DNA from: Actinomycetota bacterium
GTDB taxonomy: Bacteria; Actinomycetota; Geothermincolia; Geothermincolales; RBG-13-55-18
Assembly: GCA_014360645.1 (NCBI GenBank)
Contig: JACIXD010000003.1
Coordinates: 1 to 64,000 of the forward strand
Length of the DNA: 64,000 bases
Reading direction: 5' to 3'
Shown here: positions 16,294 through 24,149 of the stretch, piece after piece
Position numbering within the stretch: position 1 is the first letter of the stretch
How the letters are laid out: each line of letters begins with the position of its first letter
The notes under the pieces: generated by a model
Seen by the model: the letters and a program-made list of their open reading frames with translations, nothing else
The model's database searches: none
Told to the model about the DNA's origin: nothing
Made by a program: the position numbers and the translations under genes

Positions 16294-16479
16294 GGCGCTC
16301 CGGAAGGAGCACGAGCGCCGGCCACGCGCGATGATGACTTCACCGGGGACTCAGGGGCCTGTGGGTGCAGGCCTTGGGCCTTCGGTTTAATATATGTCAA
16401 AAATCGGCCTTGCGGCCACAAGACGCGGTGAAAGGAGACGCCCGAAAACCGTCACCAAAGGAAGGAAAGGAGTTGCAGC
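16294..16479 (+). promoter_or_regulatory. Structured 5' leader of fhs
   Basis: The leader contains a GGCGCTC/GAGCGCC stem at its very start, a perfect GGCCTG/CAGGCC hairpin with a 6-base loop at 16356-16373, and another GC-rich stem near 16405. It ends in AAAGGAAGGAAAGGAG, the ribosome site. It does not match the folate (THF) or other riboswitch consensus sequences I know. Confidence 0.4.
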
Positions 16480-18183
16480 ATGGTTCCGAGCGACCTGGAA
16501 ATCGCGCAAGCGGCGGAGCTCCTGCCTATCGTGGAGATCGCCAAGAAGATGGGACTGGAGGAGGACGAGATCGATCTCTACGGCAAGTACAAGGCCAAGA
16601 TCGATTTCGAGCGCTTTCTGGAGAGGGTCAAGGACAAGCCCAACGGAAAGTACATCGACGTGACCGCCATCACCCCCACCCCCCTAGGCGAGGGCAAGAC
16701 GGTCACCTCCATCGGCCTCACCGAATCCCTGGCCAAGATCGGAAAGAACGTGGTGCTCGCGCTGCGTGAGCCCTCCCTGGGCCCGGTGTTCGGCATCAAA
16801 GGCGGGGCGGCGGGAGGAGGCTACTCCCAGGTGGTGCCCATGGAGGACCTCAACCTCCATTTCACGGGGGACATCCATGCCGTGGGGGCGGCCAACAACC
16901 TGCTGGCGGCGATGATCGACACCAGCATCCTGCTGGGGAACCCCCTCAACATCGACCCCCTGACCATCTCCTGGCGCAGGGTGGTGGACATCAGCGACCG
17001 CGCCCTGCGCGACATCGTCATCGGGCTCGGGGGCCGCGAGAACGGCTATCCGCGCCAGACCGGCTACGACATCACCGTGGCCTCGGAGGTCATGGCCATC
17101 CTCGCCCTGGCCACCAGCCTCAAGGACCTGCGGGAGCGCCTGGGAAGGATCGTGGTCGCCTACACCTACGACGGCAAACCGGTGACCGCCGAGGACCTCA
17201 AGGCGGCAGGGGCTATGACCGTGCTCCTCAAGGAGGCCCTCAAGCCCAACCTCATCCAGACCCTGGAGCACAACCCCTGCATCATGCATGCAGGTCCCTT
17301 CGCCAACATCGCCCACGGCAACAACTCAATCGTGGCCGACTACGTGGCCCTGAAGTGCGGCGACTACGTGGTGACGGAGTCCGGGTTCGGCGCGGATATG
17401 GGGGCGGAGAAGATGATGAACATCAAGTGCCGTTACTCCGGCCTCACCCCGGACTGCGTGGTGATCACCTGCACCATCCGGGCCCTGAAGATGCACGGTG
17501 GAGCCTTCGAGGCGCGTCCCGGCAAGCCCCTCGACGAGGAGCTGGTGAAGAAGGAGAACATGCCGGCTCTCGAGGAGGGCACCGGGAACCTCATCAAGAT
17601 GATCGAGAACATGAAGCTCTTCGGCCTTCCCGTGGTGGTGACCATCAACCGGCGCACAACCGACATGGACAAGGAGATCGAGCTGGTCAAAAAGCTCGCC
17701 GAGGAGGCCGGCGTGGTCGCCTGCGTACCCATCGAGGTTTGGGCCAAGGGTGGCGAGGGCGGAAAGGAGGCCGCGGAGGCGGTGGTGGCCGCCTGCGACC
17801 AGCCCAGTGAATTCAAATTCCTCTATCCAGACGACTGGTCCATAAAGGAGAAGATCGAGGCCATCGCCACCAAGATCTACGGGGCCGACGGGGTGGACTA
17901 TACCCCCCTGGCGGAGCAGAAGATCAAGCAGTACACCGAGGCGGGATGGGATAAGCTCCCCATCTGCATGGCCAAGACGCACCTCTCGCTTTCCCACGAC
18001 CCCAACCTCAAAGGCGTGCCCAAGGGTTACCGCCTGCCGGTGGTGGATATCAGGCCGTCTATCGGAGCCGGCTTCCTTTATCCGCTTTGCGGCGCCATGA
18101 GGACCATGCCCGGTCTTCCCAGCCGCCCCGCGGCGGTGGACGTGGACATCGATGAGAACGGGAGGACCATGGGGTTGTTCTGA
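16480..18183 (+). CDS. fhs: Formate-tetrahydrofolate ligase
   Basis: A 567-residue enzyme that condenses formate and THF with ATP to 10-formyl-THF, the first THF step of the methyl branch. The ATP-binding loop is TPTPLGEGKTVTSIGL (about 65-80). EPSLGPVFGIKGGAAGGGYSQV and the C-terminal RTMPGLPSRPAA are family hallmarks. Length equals the family norm of about 560. It heads the seventeen-gene cluster with its own strong promoter and a clear ribosome site. A 13-bp perfect hairpin follows the stop. Confidence 0.97.
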   Translation: MVPSDLEIAQAAELLPIVEIAKKMGLEEDEIDLYGKYKAKIDFERFLERVKDKPNGKYIDVTAITPTPLGEGKTVTSIGLTESLAKIGKNVVLALREPSLGPVFGIKGGAAGGGYSQVVPMEDLNLHFTGDIHAVGAANNLLAAMIDTSILLGNPLNIDPLTISWRRVVDISDRALRDIVIGLGGRENGYPRQTGYDITVASEVMAILALATSLKDLRERLGRIVVAYTYDGKPVTAEDLKAAGAMTVLLKEALKPNLIQTLEHNPCIMHAGPFANIAHGNNSIVADYVALKCGDYVVTESGFGADMGAEKMMNIKCRYSGLTPDCVVITCTIRALKMHGGAFEARPGKPLDEELVKKENMPALEEGTGNLIKMIENMKLFGLPVVVTINRRTTDMDKEIELVKKLAEEAGVVACVPIEVWAKGGEGGKEAAEAVVAACDQPSEFKFLYPDDWSIKEKIEAIATKIYGADGVDYTPLAEQKIKQYTEAGWDKLPICMAKTHLSLSHDPNLKGVPKGYRLPVVDIRPSIGAGFLYPLCGAMRTMPGLPSRPAAVDVDIDENGRTMGLF

Positions 18184-18215
18184 GAGGCGACCCTGCGGCA
18201 GTGAAGGCGTGGAAC

Positions 18216-18245
18216 GATACCCCGGTCCATCCGGACCGGGGTATC
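18216..18245 (+). repeat. Perfect 13-bp hairpin between fhs and the RACo gene
   Basis: GATACCCCGGTCC pairs with GGACCGGGGTATC around an ATCC loop. There is no T run behind it, so it may be a processing or stabilising element, or an attenuator, rather than a full terminator. Confidence 0.75.
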
Positions 18246-18282
18246 ATCGAGCATCGGGTGATATTTGTGGGGAGGCCGGGAA

Positions 18283-20283
18283 GTGACGGATGACCTCTGC
18301 AGGGTGCTCTTCCTGCCCGACAACCGGTTCGTGACCGTGGCGCGGGGCGAGAACCTCTTGCGCGCGGCCATGGACGCTGACGTGCACATCAACGCCTCCT
18401 GCGGGGGCTCGGGGTCCTGCGGAAAGTGCCGCGTGGTCATCGAGGAAGGGGAGGTGGAGCGGGAACCCAACCCCAAGTTGGGCGAGGCCGAGGCGGCCAG
18501 GGGATACGCTCTGGCCTGCCAGACCCGGGTGCTCTCCGACCTCAAGGTGAGCATCCCCCTGGAATCCCGTATCGGCGACCGGCGCATCTTCGAGCGCGCC
18601 GAGCCCACCCCCGCCCACGGCCACCTGCTCTCGGCGGCGGACTGGGAGGAGCGCCTGCCCGCCTGGGAGCTTGACCCCCCCACCCGCAAGTACCACCTCG
18701 TGCTCCCCGAGCCCTCCCTGGACGACAACGCCAGCGACGCGGAGCGCATCAAACGGGGCCTGGCGGTGGAGGCCGGGCTGCGCGACGTGGTCATCGACTA
18801 CCCGGTGCTACAGCGCCTGCCCAACATGATCCGCCAGAGCGGGTGGGACATCACGGTGACGGTGCTGGACTCCGGCGAGGAGCTGAGGGCGGTGCGCATC
18901 GAGCAGGGAGACACCACCGAGAGGCAGTCGGCCATCGCCATCGACGTGGGCACCACCACCATCTCCGCCGAGCTCATCGACCTGCGCACCGGCGAGGTCA
19001 CGGCGCGGGCTTCGGACTACAACGCACAGGTGGCCTTCGGCGAGGACGTCATCACCCGCATCATCTACGCCATCCGCGGTACCGGCCTGGCCAAGCTGCA
19101 GTCGGTGGTGGTGGGGACCATCTGGAACCTCATCAAGAACCTGGTGGAGCAGGCGGGCATCGAGTACTGCAACATCACCCACGTGGTGGTGGCCGGAAAC
19201 ACCACCATGACCCACCTGCTCCTCGGCCTGAACCCGAAATATATCCGGGAGGAGCCCTACATTCCCTCCGCCACCTTCTTCCCCTGGATCAAGTGCTCCG
19301 ACATCGGCCTGCGCATCGCCGCGGGAGTATACCTCTACGCCATCCCCTGCGTGGCCTCCTACGTGGGCGGGGACATCGTGGCCGGCATGCTGGCCTCCGG
19401 CATCTTCAACACCGACCGGCTGACCCTGTACATCGACATCGGGACCAACGGGGAGATGGTGCTGGGCAACCGCGACTGGATGCTCTCCTGTTCCTGCTCG
19501 GCCGGTCCCGCCTTCGAGGGGGGAGGGGTCAAGCACGGCATGCGCGCCACCAGCGGCGCCATCGAGCAGGTGCGTATCGACAAGATAGGTTACGAGCCCA
19601 TGATCATCACCGTGGGCAACCGCAAGCCCATCGGGATATGCGGTTCCGGGCTCATAGACGCCCTCTCGGAGATGTTCCTCACCGGGGTGATCAACGAGAA
19701 GGGGAAGATCAACACCGACCTGCCCACCCCCCGGGTGCGGCGCACGGAGGGGGGCGCGGAATACGTGCTGGTGTGGGCGGAGGACTCGGCCACGCGCCGC
19801 GACATCGTCATCACCGAGGTGGACATCGACAACCTCATGCGCGCCAAGGCGGCGGTGTACGCCGGGATAGAGATCCTGCTCTCCTCCATGGACCTGGATG
19901 TCTCCATGATCGACGAACTGCTCATCGCGGGGGCCTTCGGACGTTACCTGGAGGTGGACAAGGCGGTGACCATCGGGCTGCTTCCGGATATCGGGTACGA
20001 GAAGATAAAGTTCGTGGGCAACGGGTCCCTGCTGGGGGCGCACCTCTCGGCGCTGTCCCGGGAGATGCTCGCGCGCGCGAACGAGATCGCCCGCCAGATG
20101 ACCTATCTGGAGCTCTCCATGAACCCCGCCTTCATGGAGCACTACGTGTCCGCGCTCTTCTTCCCCCACACCGACCTGGACTCTTTCCCCAGCGTCAAGG
20201 AGAGGCTTGAGACTTACCGCGCGGTGCAGAGGATGGCGGCGCGGGAGGGCGGGGTGAACGGCGAGGAAAAAGGAGCGGACTGA
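18283..20283 (+). CDS. acsV: Reductive activator of corrinoid protein (RACo/ASKHA ferredoxin)
   Basis: A 666-residue metalloprotein that reactivates oxidised Co(II) corrinoid iron-sulfur protein at the cost of ATP. The N-terminal plant-type [2Fe-2S] domain has Cys at 40, 46, 49 and 79. A linker follows, then the ASKHA ATPase domain with AIDVGTTTISAEL and DIGTNGEMV. The GTG start at 18283 has GGGGAGG seven bases upstream; a TTG six codons earlier is less likely. Position beside the acs genes fits activation of AcsCD rather than of a methylamine corrinoid protein. Its stop overlaps cooC by one base. Confidence 0.9.
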   Translation: MTDDLCRVLFLPDNRFVTVARGENLLRAAMDADVHINASCGGSGSCGKCRVVIEEGEVEREPNPKLGEAEAARGYALACQTRVLSDLKVSIPLESRIGDRRIFERAEPTPAHGHLLSAADWEERLPAWELDPPTRKYHLVLPEPSLDDNASDAERIKRGLAVEAGLRDVVIDYPVLQRLPNMIRQSGWDITVTVLDSGEELRAVRIEQGDTTERQSAIAIDVGTTTISAELIDLRTGEVTARASDYNAQVAFGEDVITRIIYAIRGTGLAKLQSVVVGTIWNLIKNLVEQAGIEYCNITHVVVAGNTTMTHLLLGLNPKYIREEPYIPSATFFPWIKCSDIGLRIAAGVYLYAIPCVASYVGGDIVAGMLASGIFNTDRLTLYIDIGTNGEMVLGNRDWMLSCSCSAGPAFEGGGVKHGMRATSGAIEQVRIDKIGYEPMIITVGNRKPIGICGSGLIDALSEMFLTGVINEKGKINTDLPTPRVRRTEGGAEYVLVWAEDSATRRDIVITEVDIDNLMRAKAAVYAGIEILLSSMDLDVSMIDELLIAGAFGRYLEVDKAVTIGLLPDIGYEKIKFVGNGSLLGAHLSALSREMLARANEIARQMTYLELSMNPAFMEHYVSALFFPHTDLDSFPSVKERLETYRAVQRMAAREGGVNGEEKGAD

Positions 20284-21041
20284 TGTCTTTCGTCATCGCG
20301 GTGTCGGGCAAGGGAGGCACGGGCAAGACCACCTTCGCCGCCCTCTCCGTGGCCTACCTGGTGCGCAGCACGGGAAGGGCGGTGCTGGCGGTGGACGCCG
20401 ACTCCAACGCCAACCTGGACCTCGCCCTGGGCACCAAGGCCGAGAAGACCATCGGCGCGGTGAGGGAATACCTCACCGAGAACATCAAGAACATGCCCGC
20501 GGGCATGTCCAAGGAGGTATGGGTGGAGACGCTCCTGCAGCAGGCCCTGGTGGAGGAGAAGGGCTTCGACCTCATATCCATGGGCAGGCCGGAGGGGCCG
20601 GGATGCTACTGCTACCTCAACAACATCTTCAGGCGCTACCTCGACCTCATGACCGGACGTTACGACTACGTGGTCATGGACAACGAGGCGGGCATGGAGC
20701 ATCTCTCCCGGCGCACCACCACCGGGGTGGACGTGATGTTCATCGCCTCCGACCCCACGGTGAGAGGAGTGCGGACCGCCCTGCGCATCCGGGACCTGGC
20801 GCGGGAGCTGAAGCTGGATATCGGGCGCATGGCCTTGGTGGTGTCCAGGGTGCGGGACGGCCTGCCGGACAACCTCCGGGAAATCGCCGAGGAGGGCAAC
20901 CTGGAGATCGCCGGCTGGGTGCCCGACGACGAGCTACTGCGCGACTACGACGAGTCGGGAAAGGCGCTGACGGAGCTCCCGGAGGAGAGCCCGGCCCGCG
21001 AGGCCATCGAGAAGATCCTGGCCGCCTACGTGGCGGTATGA
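20283..21041 (+). CDS. cooC: CO dehydrogenase maturation ATPase CooC/AcsF
   Basis: A 252-residue MinD/ParA-type P-loop ATPase with the deviant Walker A GKGGTGKTTFAAL (9-21) and VLAVDADSNANLDLALG. The conserved MGRPEGPGCYCY segment near 100 holds the CxC that binds nickel in CooC proteins. It helps load nickel into CooS or AcsB. It starts one base inside the preceding stop (TGATG), so translation is coupled to the RACo gene. Confidence 0.93.
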   Translation: MSFVIAVSGKGGTGKTTFAALSVAYLVRSTGRAVLAVDADSNANLDLALGTKAEKTIGAVREYLTENIKNMPAGMSKEVWVETLLQQALVEEKGFDLISMGRPEGPGCYCYLNNIFRRYLDLMTGRYDYVVMDNEAGMEHLSRRTTTGVDVMFIASDPTVRGVRTALRIRDLARELKLDIGRMALVVSRVRDGLPDNLREIAEEGNLEIAGWVPDDELLRDYDESGKALTELPEESPAREAIEKILAAYVAV

Positions 21042-21183
21042 GAGACATGCCGGTGCCGGGGGTCGAGGCCGGGGCGGCGGTTGCGGAGCGGGCCCCGGGA
21101 GGGCGGGGAAGGGCGGAAGCATGACGGGGCGCCCGGAGAGGGCGCGGGGAACCCGCGGAGACGACGGGTGTAGTATATATACC

Positions 21184-21212
21184 TGGAAATATAGGTGGAT
21201 TAGTGCGATAAT
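21184..21212 (+). promoter_or_regulatory. Possible internal promoter before fchA
   Basis: TGGAAA and GATAAT are 17 bases apart with an extended -10 TG, in an AT-rich island. Transcription would begin about 20 bases before fchA. Confidence 0.4.
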
Positions 21213-21239
21213 CATGAGTTGGACCGGGGAGGTCTCACG

Positions 21240-21866
21240 ATGTACGTAGAGAAGCCCATGATCGTGTTTCTGGACAAGCTCGCCTCCAGGTCGCCGGAGC
21301 CGGGTGGTGGTTCCGTATCCGCGCTGGTGGGCGCGCTGGGAGCCGCGCTGGTCTCCATGGTCGGGAACCTGACCCTGGGTAAGGAAAAGTACGCCGACGT
21401 CCAGGACCAGGTGGAAGAGCTGCTCAAATCATCCGAAAGGGCCCGCGACAGGCTCCAGGGCTTGATCCAGAAGGACACCGAGGTCTACGCGGACGTGTCC
21501 GCCGCCTTCAAGATGCCGCGGGAGACCGAGGACCAGAAGGCGGAGCGCGCGGCGCGCATCCAGGAGGCCCTCAAACTGGCCACGGAGGTGCCCTTCGAGA
21601 TAGCGGAGGCGTGCCTGGAGGTGGCGCGCCTCTCCGAGACCGCCGCCGAGATAGGGAACGTGGGCGCGGTGAGCGACGCGGGGGTCGCGGCGCTGCTCGC
21701 GGAGGCCGCCGCCCAGAGCGCCGCCCTCAACGTGAAGATCAACGTCAACAGCATCGAGGACACCGCTTTCTGCGAGAGCAAGTGGTCGCGTATCCAGGAG
21801 ATCCTCACGGAGACGGCGGAGCTGCGCGACCGCGTGGTCAGGGTCACCTACGAAAAGCTGGGGTGA
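21240..21866 (+). CDS. fchA: Methenyl-THF cyclohydrolase, cyclodeaminase family (FchA)
   Basis: A 208-residue helical protein of the formiminotransferase-cyclodeaminase family, which in acetogens and purinolytic clostridia acts as methenyl-THF cyclohydrolase or formimido-THF cyclodeaminase. SPEPGGGSVSALVGALGAAL near the N-terminus and VGAVSDAGVAALLAEAA are family signatures. The ATG at 21240 has GGGGAGG seven bases upstream. No formiminotransferase gene is near. With the degenerate cyclohydrolase site of the FolD encoded next, this protein is the likely source of that activity in the methyl branch. Confidence 0.88.
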   Translation: MYVEKPMIVFLDKLASRSPEPGGGSVSALVGALGAALVSMVGNLTLGKEKYADVQDQVEELLKSSERARDRLQGLIQKDTEVYADVSAAFKMPRETEDQKAERAARIQEALKLATEVPFEIAEACLEVARLSETAAEIGNVGAVSDAGVAALLAEAAAQSAALNVKINVNSIEDTAFCESKWSRIQEILTETAELRDRVVRVTYEKLG

Positions 21867-22124
21867 TCATCCGGCGTGCCGCGAGGTGATTCTCGCCATC
21901 CGCACGGAACGGTTCCCGCAGAGGAGGACCCCGCGAGGGCGGAGTGCAGATGGAATAAGATGGAAAGTTAAGCCCGCGGGCGCGGCCGGTCCGAGGCCTG
22001 GGCGGACCGTGGACGCATGGACAACGTGGATGCATGGATATAGACGGGAAGGCGCTGGCGCAGCGGAGGCGGAAAAACCGGGAGACCGGCGCGACAAGGC
22101 GAGAAGAGGAAAGGAGCAACGGAC

Positions 22125-23063
22125 ATGACGGTGGTCATCGATTGCGTAGCCATCGGCGATGAGCTCATGAAGGAGATCGTCGCGGAGACCGAGGCCCTCA
22201 AGGCCAAGGGGATAACCCCGGGCATCGCCACCCTGCTGGTGGGCGACGACTTCGGGGCCAAGATGTACCGCGGACAGGTGGAGAAGTTCTGCGAGGAGGC
22301 CGGTTTCGCCTATATCAACGAGAACCCGCCCGCGGACGTGAGCGAGGAGGAGGTGGTGGAGATCGTCAAGCGCCTCAACGCCGACAAGGCGGTGAGCGGC
22401 ATCCTCCCCTTGCGCCCCTTCCCCGAGCACATCTCCGACAGCGCGGTCATCAACTCCATCGACGTGAACAAGGACATCGACTGCTTCCACCCCTTCAACA
22501 TGGGCAAGCTGGCCCTGGGGGAGCCCACCTTCCCGCCCGCCACGCCCTCCGCGGTCATCGAGATCCTCGACCGCTACGCCCGGGACGTCAAGAAGATGGA
22601 CCCCAAGGACTTCTACGAGGGGGCGGAGGTGTGCGTGGTGGGCCACTCCAACATCGTGGGCAAGCCGGTGGCCTTCCTCATGCTCAACCGCAACGCCTCC
22701 ACCACCGTGGTGCACGTCTTCACCTCCATGAAGGGCAACCTGGAAAAGCACACCAGGGCGGCGGACATCCTCATCGTCGCGGCGGGCAAGCCAGACCTCA
22801 TCGGGCCTGAGCAGGTCAAGGAGGGCGCCATCGTGGTGGACGTGGGCATCAACCGTGTCAAGGTGCTGGACGCAAACGGCGAGCCGGTGCTCAACGAGAA
22901 GGGCAAGCCCAAGACCAAGACGGTGGGGGACGTGTCCTTCGACGTCGTCAAGGACATGACCGAGGCCATCACCCCCGTTCCCGGCGGCGTGGGCTCGGTG
23001 ACCAACCGTATGCTCATGAAGAACGCCCTGCGCGCCTGCAAGCTCCAGCACGGCCTGGAATGA
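22125..23063 (+). CDS. folD: Methylene-THF dehydrogenase (FolD family, cyclohydrolase site altered)
   Basis: A 312-residue FolD-family protein, slightly longer than the usual 280-300. The Rossmann motif GHSNIVGKP (about 172) and the C-terminal TPVPGGVGSVT show an intact dehydrogenase part. At the folate site, Tyr48 is kept. The position of the catalytic Lys (Lys54 in E. coli) is Val52, the position of Gln98 is Leu96, and Gly122 is Cys120, while the Asp before it remains. It therefore probably works only as dehydrogenase. GAAAGGAG precedes the ATG. The Arg of GRS in many NADP enzymes is His here, so cofactor choice is open. Confidence 0.9.
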   Translation: MTVVIDCVAIGDELMKEIVAETEALKAKGITPGIATLLVGDDFGAKMYRGQVEKFCEEAGFAYINENPPADVSEEEVVEIVKRLNADKAVSGILPLRPFPEHISDSAVINSIDVNKDIDCFHPFNMGKLALGEPTFPPATPSAVIEILDRYARDVKKMDPKDFYEGAEVCVVGHSNIVGKPVAFLMLNRNASTTVVHVFTSMKGNLEKHTRAADILIVAAGKPDLIGPEQVKEGAIVVDVGINRVKVLDANGEPVLNEKGKPKTKTVGDVSFDVVKDMTEAITPVPGGVGSVTNRMLMKNALRACKLQHGLE

Positions 23064-23142
23064 CGGACGACATGGCGCGAGGGAGACGGGGAGACATAAT
23101 AATAATTTCGGCGGAGATCAGCAGCGGAAAGGAGAGAAAGAG

Positions 23143-24084
23143 ATGGCATTCAACCTACCGACGGAGACGGCCAAGGGCAAGGTCCGCGAGGTAGAGCTGG
23201 GCGCCGGTGAAAAGGCGAAGAAGGTAGGCGGCGAGAACGTCCTCCCCTTCCACCTCTGGGAGGGCGAGATGCCCAACAAGCCCCTCGTGGCCGCCGAGGT
23301 GTCCGACGAGGTGGGCGAGCTCGTCCCGGCCCTGGAGAAAGCCCTGGGAGAGGTCAAGAACGACCCCGTGGCCTGGGCCAGGAAGGCGGTGGAGGAGTGG
23401 GGCGCCGACGCCATTTTCCTCCTCCTGGCCTCCACCGACCCCAAGGCTACCGATGCCCCCGCCGAGCAGGCGGCGGAGACGGTGCTCAAGGTGGAGGAGG
23501 CGGTAAACGTCCCGGTGATCGTGTACGGCACCGAGGACCTGGACAAGGACGCCGAGATCGCCAGGGTGGTGGCCACCAAGGCGGAGGGCAAGAACCTGCT
23601 CATCGGGCCGGCCAAGGAGGAGAACTTCAAGAAGGTGGGCGCGCCCGCCATCGGCTACAAGCAGACGGTGGCCGGCATGACCCCCATCGACGTCAACCTG
23701 GCCAAGCAGCTCAACATCCTCCTGACCAACCTGGGCATGGAGGCCGAGAAGCTGGTCATCGACCCCACCACCGGGGCCCTGGGCTACGGCCTGGAGTACA
23801 CCTACTCGGTGATGGAGCGCCTGAAGATCGCGGCCCTCATGCAGGACGACTCCATGACCCAGATGCCCATGCTCGCCAACATCGGCACCCAGGCCTGGAA
23901 GACCAAGGAGGCCAAGAGCTCCCAGGAGGAATACCCGGAGTGGGGAGACCCCGAGAAGCGCGGCATCATGTGGGAGACGGTCACCGCCGTGGCCCTGCTC
24001 CTGGCAGGGGCGGACATCCTGGTGCTCCGGCACCCCGAGTCCATCCGCCTGGTGAAGCAGCTCATAGCCGACCTTTCGGGCTAG
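23143..24084 (+). CDS. acsD: Corrinoid iron-sulfur protein small subunit
   Basis: A 313-residue TIM-barrel subunit (CdhD/AcsD family) that forms a heterodimer with AcsC and helps hold the corrinoid carrying the methyl group. Family features are the VLPFHLWEG segment near residue 31, LLASTDPKATD near 93 and VIDPTTGALGYGLEYTYSVMERL near 203. A strong GGAAAGGAGAGAAAGAG site precedes the ATG. It is followed 65 bases later by cooS. Confidence 0.95.
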   Translation: MAFNLPTETAKGKVREVELGAGEKAKKVGGENVLPFHLWEGEMPNKPLVAAEVSDEVGELVPALEKALGEVKNDPVAWARKAVEEWGADAIFLLLASTDPKATDAPAEQAAETVLKVEEAVNVPVIVYGTEDLDKDAEIARVVATKAEGKNLLIGPAKEENFKKVGAPAIGYKQTVAGMTPIDVNLAKQLNILLTNLGMEAEKLVIDPTTGALGYGLEYTYSVMERLKIAALMQDDSMTQMPMLANIGTQAWKTKEAKSSQEEYPEWGDPEKRGIMWETVTAVALLLAGADILVLRHPESIRLVKQLIADLSG

Positions 24085-24149
24085 GCTTTCATATATAGAG
24101 GAGGTTCGGGAAGAACCTGGATCGCGATTCCACAGGAGGAACAGCACTC

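Noticed and set aside
21042-21124. Small open frame following cooC
   Set aside because: A short Gly/Ala/Arg-rich shadow frame without start signals.
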